A DNA stretch of 64,000 nucleotides, from assembly GCA_028288365.1 (NCBI GenBank), contig JAQBNU010000004.1:37793-101792 (forward strand), given 5' to 3'. This document shows, one piece after another, positions 17,107 through 26,893 of this stretch. The translations under genes were made by a program, and so were the position numbers. Numbering within the stretch: the stretch's first letter is position 1; each line of letters begins with the position of its first letter. A model generated the notes under the pieces. That model was not told the origin of the DNA and searched no databases. It saw only the letters and a program-made list of their open reading frames with translations. This DNA is from Chitinophagaceae bacterium. Its GTDB lineage: Bacteria; Bacteroidota; Bacteroidia; Cytophagales; Cytophagaceae.

Positions 17107-19932
17107 ATGGCGTTTATTCCAGCAGAAATAGAAGATTTGGACCCGAGAAGTTTCATTATCGTGAAGGGTGCCAAAGTACATAATCTCAAAAATATTGATG
17201 TTGCTATACCCCGCAATCAATTGGTGGTCATTACAGGTGTCTCCGGATCAGGAAAATCCTCTTTAGCTTTTGATACCTTGTTTGCCGAGGGACAGCGCAT
17301 GTACGTGGAAAGCTTAAGTTCTTACGCCAGGCAATTTTTGGGTCGCATGGAAAAACCGGATGTCGAATACATCAAAGGAATTTCTCCTGCTATTGCGATC
17401 GAGCAAAAAGTCAATACGCGCAACTCCCGCTCTACTGTCGGTACCACAACGGAGATTTACGATTACCTGAAATTATTATACGCCCGTGTGGGCAAAACAT
17501 ATTCTCCTGTGTCCGGAGAAGAAGTGAAGAAAGATAACGTAACGGATGTTGTCGATTATATCCTGGACAAAGGAGAAGGCGCACGTATACTGGTGTTGGC
17601 ACCGGTGGCACTAGACAAACAAAGAACGTTGGAAGAAGAGTGTAACCTCTTATTGCAAAAAGGATATTCCAGAATCTATGCCGACGGCGAAACATTGATG
17701 CTGGAAGAAGCCGTCAATGACAAGGCATTTAAAAAGAAAAAGTTTAAAGACTTCAGTATCGTTATCGATCGTGTAGCGGTTGTTGCCAACGACGAAGAAT
17801 TACGTCAACGGGTATCAGACTCCGTACAATCCGCATTCTACGAGGGTCATGGGACTTGTTTGATTTTAGAACCTGGTAAAGAAGAGAAAAGGTTTTCCGA
17901 TAAATTTGAAAAAGACGGCATCACGTTCGAAGAACCTACCGCTAACTTTTTCAGTTTCAATAATCCTTTCGGAGCTTGTACCACTTGTGAAGGCTTTGGT
18001 AGTGTATTGGGGTTGGATCCCGATTTGATCATTCCGGATAAAAGTTTATCCGTCTTTGAAGGCGCCATCGCTCCGTGGAAAGGAGAGAAGATGGAAGAAC
18101 AATGGTTGAAACCGTTGTTGAAGAACGGGATTCATTTTAATTTTCCAGTACACCGTCCTTACGATGAATTAAGTGAAGCAGAAAAACAATTGTTGTGGAG
18201 CGGCAATTCCTATTTCGGTGGGCTGACCAAATTTTTCAATTACCTCGAATCGCAAACACATAAAATTCAATACCGCGTCATGCTCTCCCGCTACAGAGGC
18301 AAGACCACTTGCCCTGATTGCAAAGGTACGCGTATTCGTAAAGACGCGGGCTATGTATTGGTAGGAAAAACAGCTATACAGGATGTTGTACTCATGCCGG
18401 TATCAAAGGCAGTAGAGCATTTTAGAAACATCAAACTTTCTGAGTTTGAAACAAAGGTCGCAGATCGTTTGTTGGTGGAAATCATCAATCGCCTGGACTA
18501 CCTGAATAAAGTTGGATTGGGTTATTTGAATTTGAACCGACTTACAGCGTCTCTTTCCGGTGGAGAGTTTCAGCGCATCAAGTTGGCTACCTCTTTGGGA
18601 AGTGCGTTGGTAGGTTCTATGTATATACTCGACGAACCCAGTATTGGCCTCCATTCCAGAGACACGAAAAAACTCATTGAAGTATTGCTTAACCTGAAGG
18701 CATTAGGCAACACAGTGATTGTTGTAGAACATGACGAAGAAGTAATGCGTGCCGCAGATCAAATCATTGACATTGGTCCATTGGCGGGCTCTGGCGGTGG
18801 TGAGCTGACCTACCAGGGCACATTGGCCGAATTGATCAAGCATGCAGAAAGATCTTTCACAGCCGATTATTTAAATGGCAAAGAAGCCATCGTGGCTCCG
18901 AAAAAATACAGGCAGTGGTCTGATTACATTGAAATTTCCGGAGCGAGAGAAAATAATTTAAAAAATGTAACAGTGAAATTTCCTTTGCGCACACTCACCG
19001 CTGTGACAGGCGTAAGTGGCTCAGGTAAATCTACATTGGTAAAAAAAGTATTGGTACCTGCTGTACTGAGAAACCTGGGCATGGGCAGCGATACACAAGG
19101 CCGGTACGACAAGCTCAGCGGTGCTTATAGAAAAATAACGCGCGTAGAATTTGTGGATCAAAATCCGATTGGAAAATCTTCGCGTTCCAATCCGGTTACT
19201 TACATCAAAGCATTTGATCACATCCGTCAATTGTATTCTGATCAGGCACTGGCTAAATCGCGTGGTTATAAACCCGGTTATTTTTCATTTAACGTAGAAG
19301 GTGGAAGGTGTGAAACCTGCCAGGGAGAAGGGCAGATCACAGTAGAAATGCAATTCATGGCAGATATTCATCTTACCTGTGAAGAATGCAAAGGACAGCG
19401 CTACAAACAGGAAGTATTAGAAGTTTTGTATAATGAGAAAAATATAGCAGATGTACTCAACCTAACCGTAGAAGAAGCCGTAAACTTTTTTGTTGACAAA
19501 CCTAAAATTGCCGATCGCTTAAAGCCGCTATTGGATGTAGGGTTGGGTTATATCAAGCTGGGTCAATCTTCCAATACCTTGTCAGGAGGAGAAGCGCAGC
19601 GGGTTAAATTGGCTTATTTTATTAGTTCGGAGGGAGCTTCTCCTGAGGATCACATTTTGTTTGTATTTGACGAACCAACAACCGGATTACATTTTCATGA
19701 CATCAAAAAACTGATCGACTCTATTCAATCGTTAATTAATCATGGACATTCCGTGATTTTGATTGAGCATAACCTGGACGTCATCAAATCGGCAGATTGG
19801 GTCATAGATATTGGTCCCGATGGAGGTGAGCAGGGAGGAACCATCGTATACGAAGGTACTCCGGAAGGATTGGCAGCTTGTAAACAGGGTTACACGGGTC
19901 AATTTCTAAAAGAAAAAATAATAAATAGGTAG
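17107..19932 (+). CDS. uvrA: Excinuclease ABC subunit A
   Basis: 941 aa, full length. Damage-recognition ATPase of nucleotide excision repair; dimerises and loads UvrB onto lesions. Both ABC modules are intact: Walker A GVSGSGKSS at 44-52 and GVSGSGKST near 634-642, signatures LSGGEFQR (about 483) and LSGGEAQR (about 824). Zinc-binding CxxC pairs are visible: CTTCEGFG and CPDCKGTR in the first half, CETCQGEG and CEECKGQR in the second. Start codon ATG at 17107, divergent from the sigma-factor operon with 178 bp between. Confidence 0.98.
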   Translation: MAFIPAEIEDLDPRSFIIVKGAKVHNLKNIDVAIPRNQLVVITGVSGSGKSSLAFDTLFAEGQRMYVESLSSYARQFLGRMEKPDVEYIKGISPAIAIEQKVNTRNSRSTVGTTTEIYDYLKLLYARVGKTYSPVSGEEVKKDNVTDVVDYILDKGEGARILVLAPVALDKQRTLEEECNLLLQKGYSRIYADGETLMLEEAVNDKAFKKKKFKDFSIVIDRVAVVANDEELRQRVSDSVQSAFYEGHGTCLILEPGKEEKRFSDKFEKDGITFEEPTANFFSFNNPFGACTTCEGFGSVLGLDPDLIIPDKSLSVFEGAIAPWKGEKMEEQWLKPLLKNGIHFNFPVHRPYDELSEAEKQLLWSGNSYFGGLTKFFNYLESQTHKIQYRVMLSRYRGKTTCPDCKGTRIRKDAGYVLVGKTAIQDVVLMPVSKAVEHFRNIKLSEFETKVADRLLVEIINRLDYLNKVGLGYLNLNRLTASLSGGEFQRIKLATSLGSALVGSMYILDEPSIGLHSRDTKKLIEVLLNLKALGNTVIVVEHDEEVMRAADQIIDIGPLAGSGGGELTYQGTLAELIKHAERSFTADYLNGKEAIVAPKKYRQWSDYIEISGARENNLKNVTVKFPLRTLTAVTGVSGSGKSTLVKKVLVPAVLRNLGMGSDTQGRYDKLSGAYRKITRVEFVDQNPIGKSSRSNPVTYIKAFDHIRQLYSDQALAKSRGYKPGYFSFNVEGGRCETCQGEGQITVEMQFMADIHLTCEECKGQRYKQEVLEVLYNEKNIADVLNLTVEEAVNFFVDKPKIADRLKPLLDVGLGYIKLGQSSNTLSGGEAQRVKLAYFISSEGASPEDHILFVFDEPTTGLHFHDIKKLIDSIQSLINHGHSVILIEHNLDVIKSADWVIDIGPDGGEQGGTIVYEGTPEGLAACKQGYTGQFLKEKIINR

Positions 19933-20001
19933 AACGTCACATGTATCTATCGTCTTTGTTACAAGTATATCACATCACTCCACATATTTTAATCTTTCGT
20001 T

Positions 20002-22422
20002 ATGCAAAAATGGCAACACATGGCCGCCACGTTCGGACTTTTTTTTCTGACCATGCTGAATTCTTATGCGCAAGAAGAATGCGCAACGATGAACGCTCAT
20101 AAAAAATTAATGAGAACAAATCCTGAATACAGGACACAATACGAACAATCGTTAACCGCTAAGTCTGCCAACCGTGACGCAAGTACGGATGTGTTGACCA
20201 TCTATAAAATACCCGTAGTTATACACGTCATGCACCTTGGAGAAGCAGTAGGCGTTGGTACAAACATTTCTGATGAGCAAATCTACAGCGCCATTACTTC
20301 TTTGAACGAGGCCTACAGAAAGAAAGCAGGTTCTATTTATGACGGTACCGGCGCAGACATGGGAATGGAATTCTGCCTCGCGCAAAAAGATCCTAGTGGA
20401 AATGCAACCAAAGGGATCAACAGAATCAATGCTTCCGCTACCGGCAATTATGGAAAATACGGATTGACGATTGACACCAATCAAATTGCTATAAAGGCAT
20501 TGAGCAAATGGGACAATACAAAATATTATAACATTTGGGTGGTATCCGAAATCGATGATAACGATGGTGGATACGGTGTACAGGGTTTTGCATATTTCCC
20601 TGGAGCGCCATCATACCTGGATGGAGCAATCATGTTGTACAATGGTTTTGGTTATGATCCGGAAGGAACAAGAAATTATACGCTGAAATCATATGCCAAT
20701 AAAAACATCACGTGCATCCACGAATTGGGCCACGCGTTTAATTTGTACCATGTCTTTGAAGGAGATGATCCGAATGGAGACGGCGTCACGACATGCCCAA
20801 CAGCAGTAAACGGTTGTGGTAGTGATGCAGGTGATTGTTGCACAGACATTCCTGCTTGCGTAAGAAGTCCTAGCAATTGTCCAACGGGTAATAACACGTG
20901 TACTTCTCCAGCCACCTCAAAAGATTTGTACAAACACAACTACATGGATTATTCTTCTGACGATTGTCAGAATATGTTCTCTACAGACCAATCCACGAGA
21001 GCGAGAGCTACACTCTCTTCAGGAAGTCGTGCAAGCCTTGTTACTACAGCCAATCTGACGGCTTGTGGATGCAATAGCAATACGGCTCCCATCCCTCGCT
21101 TCTACGCTTCTGATTATACACCTTGTCCAGGCGGTACCGTACAGTTTTACGATGAAAGTATCAATGCTCCTGCTACCTATAGCTGGACGTTTCCAGGCGG
21201 TACACCACAAACATCTGCAAGCCAAAATCCAACAGTGACTTATGCTTATGGAGGGCATTTTGCGGTGACATTGAAAGTAAGTTCAAGCGGAGGACAAAAC
21301 AATACATTAACTAAAACCACATACATCAGTCCTGACGCTTCTGTGAACCTGCCTTTCAGTGAAAGTTTTGAAAGTAGCTTTCCTCCTGTTAACTGGTCCA
21401 TCGTGTCCGATGACGATTCGACAGACTGGGGTATTAACGGATCAAAGGCATGGCAACAACGCCCTGTAGTAGGAAGTGGAGCGGGATCAGCTGCCGCAGC
21501 GATGAATTTCTTTAGCTACCAATCAAACGGTGGTGAGCAGGATGATCTTGTTGCACCTATCCTGAACTTACAAGGCATCACCAATCCAAGTCTTACGTTT
21601 AATGTGGCGTATAAATATTATGGCGTGAGTAATACAGATTCACTCCTGGTATTGGCAACTACGAATTGCGGAGCATCTTATACTACCCTCTATAGAAAAG
21701 GAGGATTGAATCTGCAGACCACCACTTCAACAACAGACGATTTTATACCGGCATCAACAGCAGACTGGAGACAGGAAACGGTTGATCTTAGCTCGTTTGC
21801 CGGGCAAAATGTGCAATTGGTTTTCAGAGCCATAAATGGATACGGAGATAACCTATACCTCGATAACATCAACATTGTAGGCGTATCAGGAACTCCGGTA
21901 GCTAATTTTGTATCTTCTGAAACAATAGGTGTTGCGACCAATCAGGTGATTACCTTTACGAATACATCTACAGGAAGTATCACAACTTATTCATGGGATT
22001 TTGGGGCAGATGCTTCTCCAGCTAGTGCCAATACAGCAGGACCGATTGATGTGAGTTATAGTTCTAACGGTTCGAAGACGATTACCTTGACGGTGTCCGG
22101 ACCTAATGGAACAAACACCGTCATCAAGACAGATTTTGTCACTGTGGCTACTTCTATTATTTCTCCTCAATCGCTGGAGAGCGCAGGTATCAAGGTGTAT
22201 CCTAATCCTACCAAAGACATTGTATACATCAGTGCTGCCAATTCACAATATGTTTCCGCACAAGTATTGGATGTATTGTCTAACACCGTTATTGCAGAGC
22301 AAACAAAAACAGGAACAGCTGACTTGGAAATAAACCTGTCGGGAAAACCACAAGGCATTTATTTGCTGATGATCAAAACCACACAGGGAAGTTTCGGAAC
22401 GCGTATTGTGAAAGCCAATTAA
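20002..22422 (+). CDS. M43-family (pappalysin-like) secreted metalloprotease with PKD domains and T9SS tail
   Basis: 806 aa. Signal peptide (about 1-24), propeptide-like stretch, then an M43 zinc protease domain with the extended site HELGHAFNLYHVFEGDD near residue 240. This is followed by a PKD domain (about 358-445), a jelly-roll/MAM-like region (about 450-630), a second PKD domain (about 635-715), and a T9SS type A sorting domain (VYPNPTKD...IVKAN). Predicted to be exported by the type IX system and anchored or released at the cell surface, where it would degrade protein. M43 members include pappalysin and ulilysin; the natural substrate is unknown. Confidence 0.93.
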   Translation: MQKWQHMAATFGLFFLTMLNSYAQEECATMNAHKKLMRTNPEYRTQYEQSLTAKSANRDASTDVLTIYKIPVVIHVMHLGEAVGVGTNISDEQIYSAITSLNEAYRKKAGSIYDGTGADMGMEFCLAQKDPSGNATKGINRINASATGNYGKYGLTIDTNQIAIKALSKWDNTKYYNIWVVSEIDDNDGGYGVQGFAYFPGAPSYLDGAIMLYNGFGYDPEGTRNYTLKSYANKNITCIHELGHAFNLYHVFEGDDPNGDGVTTCPTAVNGCGSDAGDCCTDIPACVRSPSNCPTGNNTCTSPATSKDLYKHNYMDYSSDDCQNMFSTDQSTRARATLSSGSRASLVTTANLTACGCNSNTAPIPRFYASDYTPCPGGTVQFYDESINAPATYSWTFPGGTPQTSASQNPTVTYAYGGHFAVTLKVSSSGGQNNTLTKTTYISPDASVNLPFSESFESSFPPVNWSIVSDDDSTDWGINGSKAWQQRPVVGSGAGSAAAAMNFFSYQSNGGEQDDLVAPILNLQGITNPSLTFNVAYKYYGVSNTDSLLVLATTNCGASYTTLYRKGGLNLQTTTSTTDDFIPASTADWRQETVDLSSFAGQNVQLVFRAINGYGDNLYLDNINIVGVSGTPVANFVSSETIGVATNQVITFTNTSTGSITTYSWDFGADASPASANTAGPIDVSYSSNGSKTITLTVSGPNGTNTVIKTDFVTVATSIISPQSLESAGIKVYPNPTKDIVYISAANSQYVSAQVLDVLSNTVIAEQTKTGTADLEINLSGKPQGIYLLMIKTTQGSFGTRIVKAN

Positions 22423-22510
22423 GGGACGAGGGACGTATAATAACCCATTAATAAAAAAGCTTCTTACTGCATTGCAGCAAGAAGCTTTTTTTATTGCGTC
22501 CCTCGTCCCT
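22423..22510. repeat. Heptamer repeat arms flanking a hairpin terminator
   Basis: Two 7-base units GGGACGA GGGACGT begin directly after the M43 stop codon (22423-22436). The reverse complement GCGTCCC TCGTCCC is at 22496-22509, giving a 13-bp perfect inverted repeat (22423-22435 with 22497-22509). Between them is a terminator hairpin, AAGCTTCTT/AAGAAGCTT with T run (about 22457-22492). One of several loci with period-7 repeats. Confidence 0.65.
22457..22492. terminator. Bidirectional terminator after M43 protease
   Basis: Stem AAGCTTCTT / AAGAAGCTT enclosing an inner CTGCA/TGCAG stem, with A and T runs at the two ends. Convergent genes lie on both sides. Confidence 0.85.
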
Positions 22511-22511
22511 G

Positions 22512-23219
22512 CTAGTGGTTGCGGCTATATACTTCTTGACTCTCTGGATCTGGAGCCGCTTTCTTCGCTTTCTTTTTATCTAAATCTCCCATGAAACCAA
22601 TGGTGAAATAGAGCAATTGTGAGTTGTTATAACCCTGACTAAACGGAGCATTATCTTGAGTCGGATCTTTGAAACGGTAATCGGTTGAGAAAAAATTTCG
22701 TAACATGTAATGCACACTGATTGACGTTCCTGATTTAGATCGAAAACCAAGGAAGACAGATGGAATGAAAGGAGTGACATTGTTATAACCGTGTCGTTTG
22801 ATTTTAGCATCGTTCACAAAAACTTTTTCTTTGTAGGCAAAAAGGTAATCGTACTGCGCACCGGCAAGGAAGTACCATCTTTTATCCATGTTTCCTATAC
22901 GCAGATAAATTGGAACACCAATGGCATAAGCACGGTGCTTGGTTCGGAAGATACTGTCTTTAGTGATGAGTCCGATGTTCTTTACTTCCAGTCCAATAGA
23001 AAGTCCCAGGTTTTTTGTCAAATCTAGATTGAGGAAGGTAGAGTAATTGAAGAAAGCCGTAAAGCGTATTGGCGAGGCGATAGACTGACCACCACGTGAA
23101 AGATTGGGTGCAGTAGAAAATATTAGTTTGAATTGATTAGAGCTATATATCTTTTGAGCTTGTATATTTGAAGCGGATAAAAGAGTGATGAATAAAAACG
23201 TCAACGTTATAGTTCTCAT
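22512..23219 (-). CDS. Outer-membrane beta-barrel protein (PorT-like)
   Basis: 235 aa. Signal peptide 1-21 (ending SNIQAQ) then alternating amphipathic strands (FTAFFNYSTFLNLDLTKNLGLSIGLEV; GTSISVHYMLRNFF; SQLLYFTIGFMG) typical of the PorT/Omp_b-brl family. The end is a basic, possibly periplasmic, tail rather than a terminal aromatic. Expressed from a well-formed promoter at 23238-23267. Function unknown. Confidence 0.8.
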   Translation of the reverse strand: MRTITLTFLFITLLSASNIQAQKIYSSNQFKLIFSTAPNLSRGGQSIASPIRFTAFFNYSTFLNLDLTKNLGLSIGLEVKNIGLITKDSIFRTKHRAYAIGVPIYLRIGNMDKRWYFLAGAQYDYLFAYKEKVFVNDAKIKRHGYNNVTPFIPSVFLGFRSKSGTSISVHYMLRNFFSTDYRFKDPTQDNAPFSQGYNNSQLLYFTIGFMGDLDKKKAKKAAPDPESQEVYSRNH

Positions 23220-23237
23220 GATGAAGGGGATTTAAAT

Positions 23238-23267
23238 CAAAAATAGAGATACTTATTTACAACACAA
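23238..23267 (-). promoter_or_regulatory. Bacteroidetes-type promoter for the barrel protein
   Basis: On the minus strand TTG (23265-23267), a 19-base spacer, then TATTTTTG (23238-23245), an exact fit to TTG-N19-TAnnTTTG. The -33 element reaches the start codon of the divergent methyltransferase gene. Confidence 0.6.
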
Positions 23268-24451
23268 TGAATTATCAGCAAATAACCCTCCATAAGAAAA
23301 GAGAACGCTCTGTGATCAACAGACATCCATGGTTGTTCTCAGGTGCTGTTGCACACGCCACGGCTAAGACAGATGGAGAAATCGTTCAGGTGAGAGATGC
23401 GGATAAATACATTCTGGGCTATGGTTTTTTTTCTACAAAAAGCCAGATCGTTTGCAGAATGTTTGATTGGAGCAACGAAGAACAAACCTTTGATCAGGCG
23501 TATTGGAATAAAAAAATAGAACAAGCGCTTGCACTGAGAGCGGAGATCATCGATAAAAAAAATACGACCACTTATCGTCTGCTACATGCAGAGGGAGACT
23601 TTCTTCCGGGCATCATTGCCGATGTGTACGGAGAAGTAGTGGTGCTGCAAATTTTGACAGCCGGTACCAAAGCGCTGCTTCCCTTGTTAACAGAAGCCTT
23701 TACGACACATGGTTTTCAATACATCTATTTAAAACACAAACAAAGTTCTTCCAATATCGAAGGCGTGCAATTGAAAAGTGGCTGGCTCACGAATGAGACC
23801 AGCACATCCGTGGAAGTCATAGAGAATGGCGTGAAATTTTTTGTCGATGTAGAAGAAGGACAAAAAACGGGGTTCTTTATCGATCAGCGTGACAATAGAA
23901 AATTATTGCAGGACCTGAGCAAAGATAAAACAGTACTCAATACTTTTTCTTATTCCGGAGGTTTCAGTGTGTATGCACTGGCTGGTGGTGCGAAGGAAGT
24001 ACATTCCGTAGACATCTCGGCTTCTGCCATCGAGCAGGGAGATCGCAATGTGGACTTAAATAAAAATACGTTTTCTGGTAAACACCAATCTACCGTGCAA
24101 GACTGTTTTGATTTCTTGGGAGAAATGCCGGAGCATTATTACGATTTGATTGTATTGGATCCTCCTGCGTTCGCCAAGCATGCGCGGGCAGTGGCCAATG
24201 CCAGTCAGGGGTACAAACAAATCAATCTCAAAGCATTTCGCAAAATCAAACCGGGTGGAATTTTATTTACATTTTCCTGTTCGCAAAATATTTCCAAGGA
24301 CCTCTTTCAAAAAATAGTTTTTGGTGCAGCAGCCGATGCGCGTAGAAATGTTCGCATCATCCATCAATTGCATCAACCGGCAGATCACCCGGTAAACATT
24401 TATCATCCGGAAGGAGAGTATTTGAAAGGACTTGTGCTTTGGGTTGAATAG
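23267..24451 (+). CDS. rlmI: Class I SAM-dependent 23S rRNA methyltransferase (RlmI/YccW-like)
   Basis: 394 aa. N-terminal PUA RNA-binding domain (about 3-85: LHKKRERSVINRHPWLFSGAV), a linking domain, and a Rossmann-fold methyltransferase domain with EGQKTGFFIDQRDNR, the SAM-binding stretch NTFSYSGGFSVYALAGGA (about 225-242), the acidic end of strand 2 VDIS, and motif IV VLDPPAFAK. This is the layout of E. coli RlmI, which makes m5C1962 in 23S rRNA. The exact target base is inferred by family. Confidence 0.88.
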   Translation: MNYQQITLHKKRERSVINRHPWLFSGAVAHATAKTDGEIVQVRDADKYILGYGFFSTKSQIVCRMFDWSNEEQTFDQAYWNKKIEQALALRAEIIDKKNTTTYRLLHAEGDFLPGIIADVYGEVVVLQILTAGTKALLPLLTEAFTTHGFQYIYLKHKQSSSNIEGVQLKSGWLTNETSTSVEVIENGVKFFVDVEEGQKTGFFIDQRDNRKLLQDLSKDKTVLNTFSYSGGFSVYALAGGAKEVHSVDISASAIEQGDRNVDLNKNTFSGKHQSTVQDCFDFLGEMPEHYYDLIVLDPPAFAKHARAVANASQGYKQINLKAFRKIKPGGILFTFSCSQNISKDLFQKIVFGAAADARRNVRIIHQLHQPADHPVNIYHPEGEYLKGLVLWVE

Positions 24452-24453
24452 TA

Positions 24454-24512
24454 GAGAAATCAGAGATCAAAAAAAATTAATCTGATGTCTCATTTCTGAT
24501 CTCAGATTTCTC
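24454..24512. repeat. Period-7 repeat forming an inverted repeat
   Basis: Left arm AGAAATC AGAGATC (24455-24468). Right arm made of five 7-base units ATTAATC TGATGTC TCATTTC TGATCTC AGATTTC (24476-24510). The arms GAGAAATCAGAGATCA (24454-24469) and TGATCTCAGATTTCTC (24497-24512) pair with one mismatch. It sits between two convergent genes and touches the stop codon of the next gene. Confidence 0.6.
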
Positions 24513-25197
24513 AATAACCGTTTTCCTTTTCAAACTGCTGCATGATTTTTCGTTCCTTTTCATTGCGCAGGACCAGTTGAGAATAGAGCAACAGGTATTT
24601 AGCGGAAAGGCTGCTTCTGATGGATTTCAGTGAAAGATAAGCAGCACCACGAATGCGGCGGGTTTCTTTACCATTCAATAAAATCTTACCCAAACGCTCT
24701 GCTGCCGGTGCATATCGAATTTCGCCCAAAGCCTTAATGGCATAATATCTGCGCGGATAGTTGATGTCAGCGATGCGCTCCACCAAAATTTCTCCTGTCA
24801 ATTGTCCGCCCTGTTTGATCGGTTCTGTGAGGAAGGCAGGAGATACTTCTTGCGTTTCAAAAAGGGTGACATAGCTCCTGGCGGTATAGGGATCAAAGAA
24901 AAACCAGGAAGCAGCATATACGATCAATGCCAAAGCACAGAGGCTAAGGCTCACGACACGATTTTGGATATAAAAGAGAAAAGATAAAGTGAGCAGGTTA
25001 ATGACCAATGTCCATGTATAGTATTTGGTCCAGAAAATTTTGGAGCATGCGTTTAATACCTGTTGTTCCCGTTCTGTGGAGACCGGTTCCCAGATATAAT
25101 TGCTAGGGTCTGTCAGTATCCACCAAAAAAGAAAGAGGAATGCATTTGCCAGAAGCAAGAGCAACACAATAAAAAATATTTCTAAGAGTTTTTTCAT
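24511..25197 (-). CDS. Membrane protein with HEAT-like repeat region
   Basis: 228 aa. N-terminal transmembrane helix (about 6-28), two more hydrophobic segments (about 60-75 and 82-98), then a soluble helical part with ADINYPRRYYAIKALGEIRYAPAAERLGKILL, which looks like a HEAT repeat. No family name can be given with confidence. It may hold a small helical scaffold at the inner membrane. Divergent from the 524-aa secreted-protein gene. Confidence 0.7.
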   Translation of the reverse strand: MKKLLEIFFIVLLLLLANAFLFLFWWILTDPSNYIWEPVSTEREQQVLNACSKIFWTKYYTWTLVINLLTLSFLFYIQNRVVSLSLCALALIVYAASWFFFDPYTARSYVTLFETQEVSPAFLTEPIKQGGQLTGEILVERIADINYPRRYYAIKALGEIRYAPAAERLGKILLNGKETRRIRGAAYLSLKSIRSSLSAKYLLLYSQLVLRNEKERKIMQQFEKENGY

Positions 25198-25250
25198 TAT
25201 AGAATAAAACTAAGCGAAATTAGCGAATAGAACGTAAAGGAGAAACAAAG

Positions 25251-26825
25251 ATGGACAGTATATATTTTTCCAAGGCTTTAAAAAGAACAACGAAGTTATT
25301 TTTATTTGTTGTATGCACACTGTGCCCTTATTTTTTGCATGCACAAGGTGAACTGGCATTGATTGATTTTAAAATCAAAAAACCGAATCAGGTAGATGTA
25401 TTAACAACAGAAGATGGGAGACATATCTATTGTTTTTTCAACAGCAGACAAATGCAGCTCACAACGGTAAGCACCAATTATTCCTTTGTCAGTGCTTCTT
25501 TTGAAATGGATAAATCATTGCATCACTCGGATTACTTGCTTTCGGTAAGAGATGGAAAATACCAGACTGCCTTTTTTTATAATGAACGCGGGAAAATTAT
25601 AAAAACGTTTCGTATTGACCTTTCTATGGGTACCACGCAAACGCTGGATTGTGGAGTCATTCCGAAAGAGGAAGATTTCTTGAATGCCTTTCAACTCAAT
25701 CAAAAGTTTTATCTGCTGACAGTTACCAAAGGAAGTTCAAATCTTCATTTATGGGAATCAGTACAGGGCAATCCTTTGGTGAAGACATCTTTTACTGTCA
25801 AGCATCCTAATCTGTACGCGACATTGCGCGTCAATGATCAGGATTTGAACGAAAGAAAATACTCCGATATTGGAATTGATAAAGTCAATTACGAGCTGGA
25901 AAACAATCTAAAATCTGCTCATGCTTTGAACAAGCTTTACCTGATCAATGGAAAGATCATCATCACGCTGGATGAGCCCGATCAAATCTGGCTCTACACC
26001 ATCGATCCGAATACAAAAACAATCGATGAGAAAAAACTGGCTTTCAAATTGGAAATAGCGGATGAAGATAAAAAAACCAGTAAACAGGGCAATTCATTTT
26101 TGTACAACGATAAATTATTTCGTGTCACCGCCAACGATGAAATGTTGAATGTGGTGATGATCAGTTTAGACTCGATACGAATGGAATGGAACGAAAAGGT
26201 ATTCCGCGAACAACCAATCCTGTTTAAAAACGGACCTATCGTTACAGAGAGCGGAAGCAGTGGCGCACCGAAAGTGGTAGGAAAAACATCGCAGTATTTA
26301 ACTAAAGTTCAAAACAGCAGAGTTGCGATTGCGGTGAACGAAATCAACCATCAATATTTGATGCAAATCGGCTCCTATGAACTCAAACAATCTTATAATC
26401 CTTATGGCAACGGAATGGGCGGAGGAGGTTCGAGGTTTAGCGTAGGGATCGGTATGGGCATGGGAATGGGAGGCATGGGCATGGGTATGGGAAACATGGG
26501 CATGGGTAACATGGGTTATGGAGGATACGGCGGAGGCTATGGTATGCCAGGCTATTATGGCGGCTACTCAGGTTATTATTCCAACAGCGGATATAGTTAT
26601 GTCGAGTCCACTTATTTCTATTCGCTCATAGACGCCGCCAATCTGCAACATGTGGATCTTGCTCCACCAAAAACAGTAAGAGAAAAACTGAATGACTACG
26701 AAGATCAGAAATTTAAAAAAAGCATGCCCGATTTGATTACCGTGACTCCACTGCCGGATCAGACTATTCTAATGGGTTATTATTTCAAGAGCGCTCACAA
26801 ATACCAACTGGTGGAAATAAGGTAA
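25251..26825 (+). CDS. Secreted protein with Gly/Met-rich segment, function unknown
   Basis: 524 aa with a signal peptide (cleavage after HAQ near residue 34). The first 380 residues look like beta-rich repeats (a WD40/propeller-like reading is possible but unsupported). Residues about 382-450 are an unusual low-complexity insert: GMG repeats (GMGMGMGGMGMGMG, NMGMGNMG) followed by Gly/Tyr-rich GYGGYGGGYG. The C-terminal 75 residues return to normal composition (DLITVTPLPDQTILMGYY). No T9SS tail is seen. I do not recognise the family. Confidence 0.78.
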   Translation: MDSIYFSKALKRTTKLFLFVVCTLCPYFLHAQGELALIDFKIKKPNQVDVLTTEDGRHIYCFFNSRQMQLTTVSTNYSFVSASFEMDKSLHHSDYLLSVRDGKYQTAFFYNERGKIIKTFRIDLSMGTTQTLDCGVIPKEEDFLNAFQLNQKFYLLTVTKGSSNLHLWESVQGNPLVKTSFTVKHPNLYATLRVNDQDLNERKYSDIGIDKVNYELENNLKSAHALNKLYLINGKIIITLDEPDQIWLYTIDPNTKTIDEKKLAFKLEIADEDKKTSKQGNSFLYNDKLFRVTANDEMLNVVMISLDSIRMEWNEKVFREQPILFKNGPIVTESGSSGAPKVVGKTSQYLTKVQNSRVAIAVNEINHQYLMQIGSYELKQSYNPYGNGMGGGGSRFSVGIGMGMGMGGMGMGMGNMGMGNMGYGGYGGGYGMPGYYGGYSGYYSNSGYSYVESTYFYSLIDAANLQHVDLAPPKTVREKLNDYEDQKFKKSMPDLITVTPLPDQTILMGYYFKSAHKYQLVEIR

Positions 26826-26893
26826 GAGCATATTTCCCTTCCCCTGTATTTATTGCCATCTTTGGCCACACCTTCCACAACGAATGATTCTGC

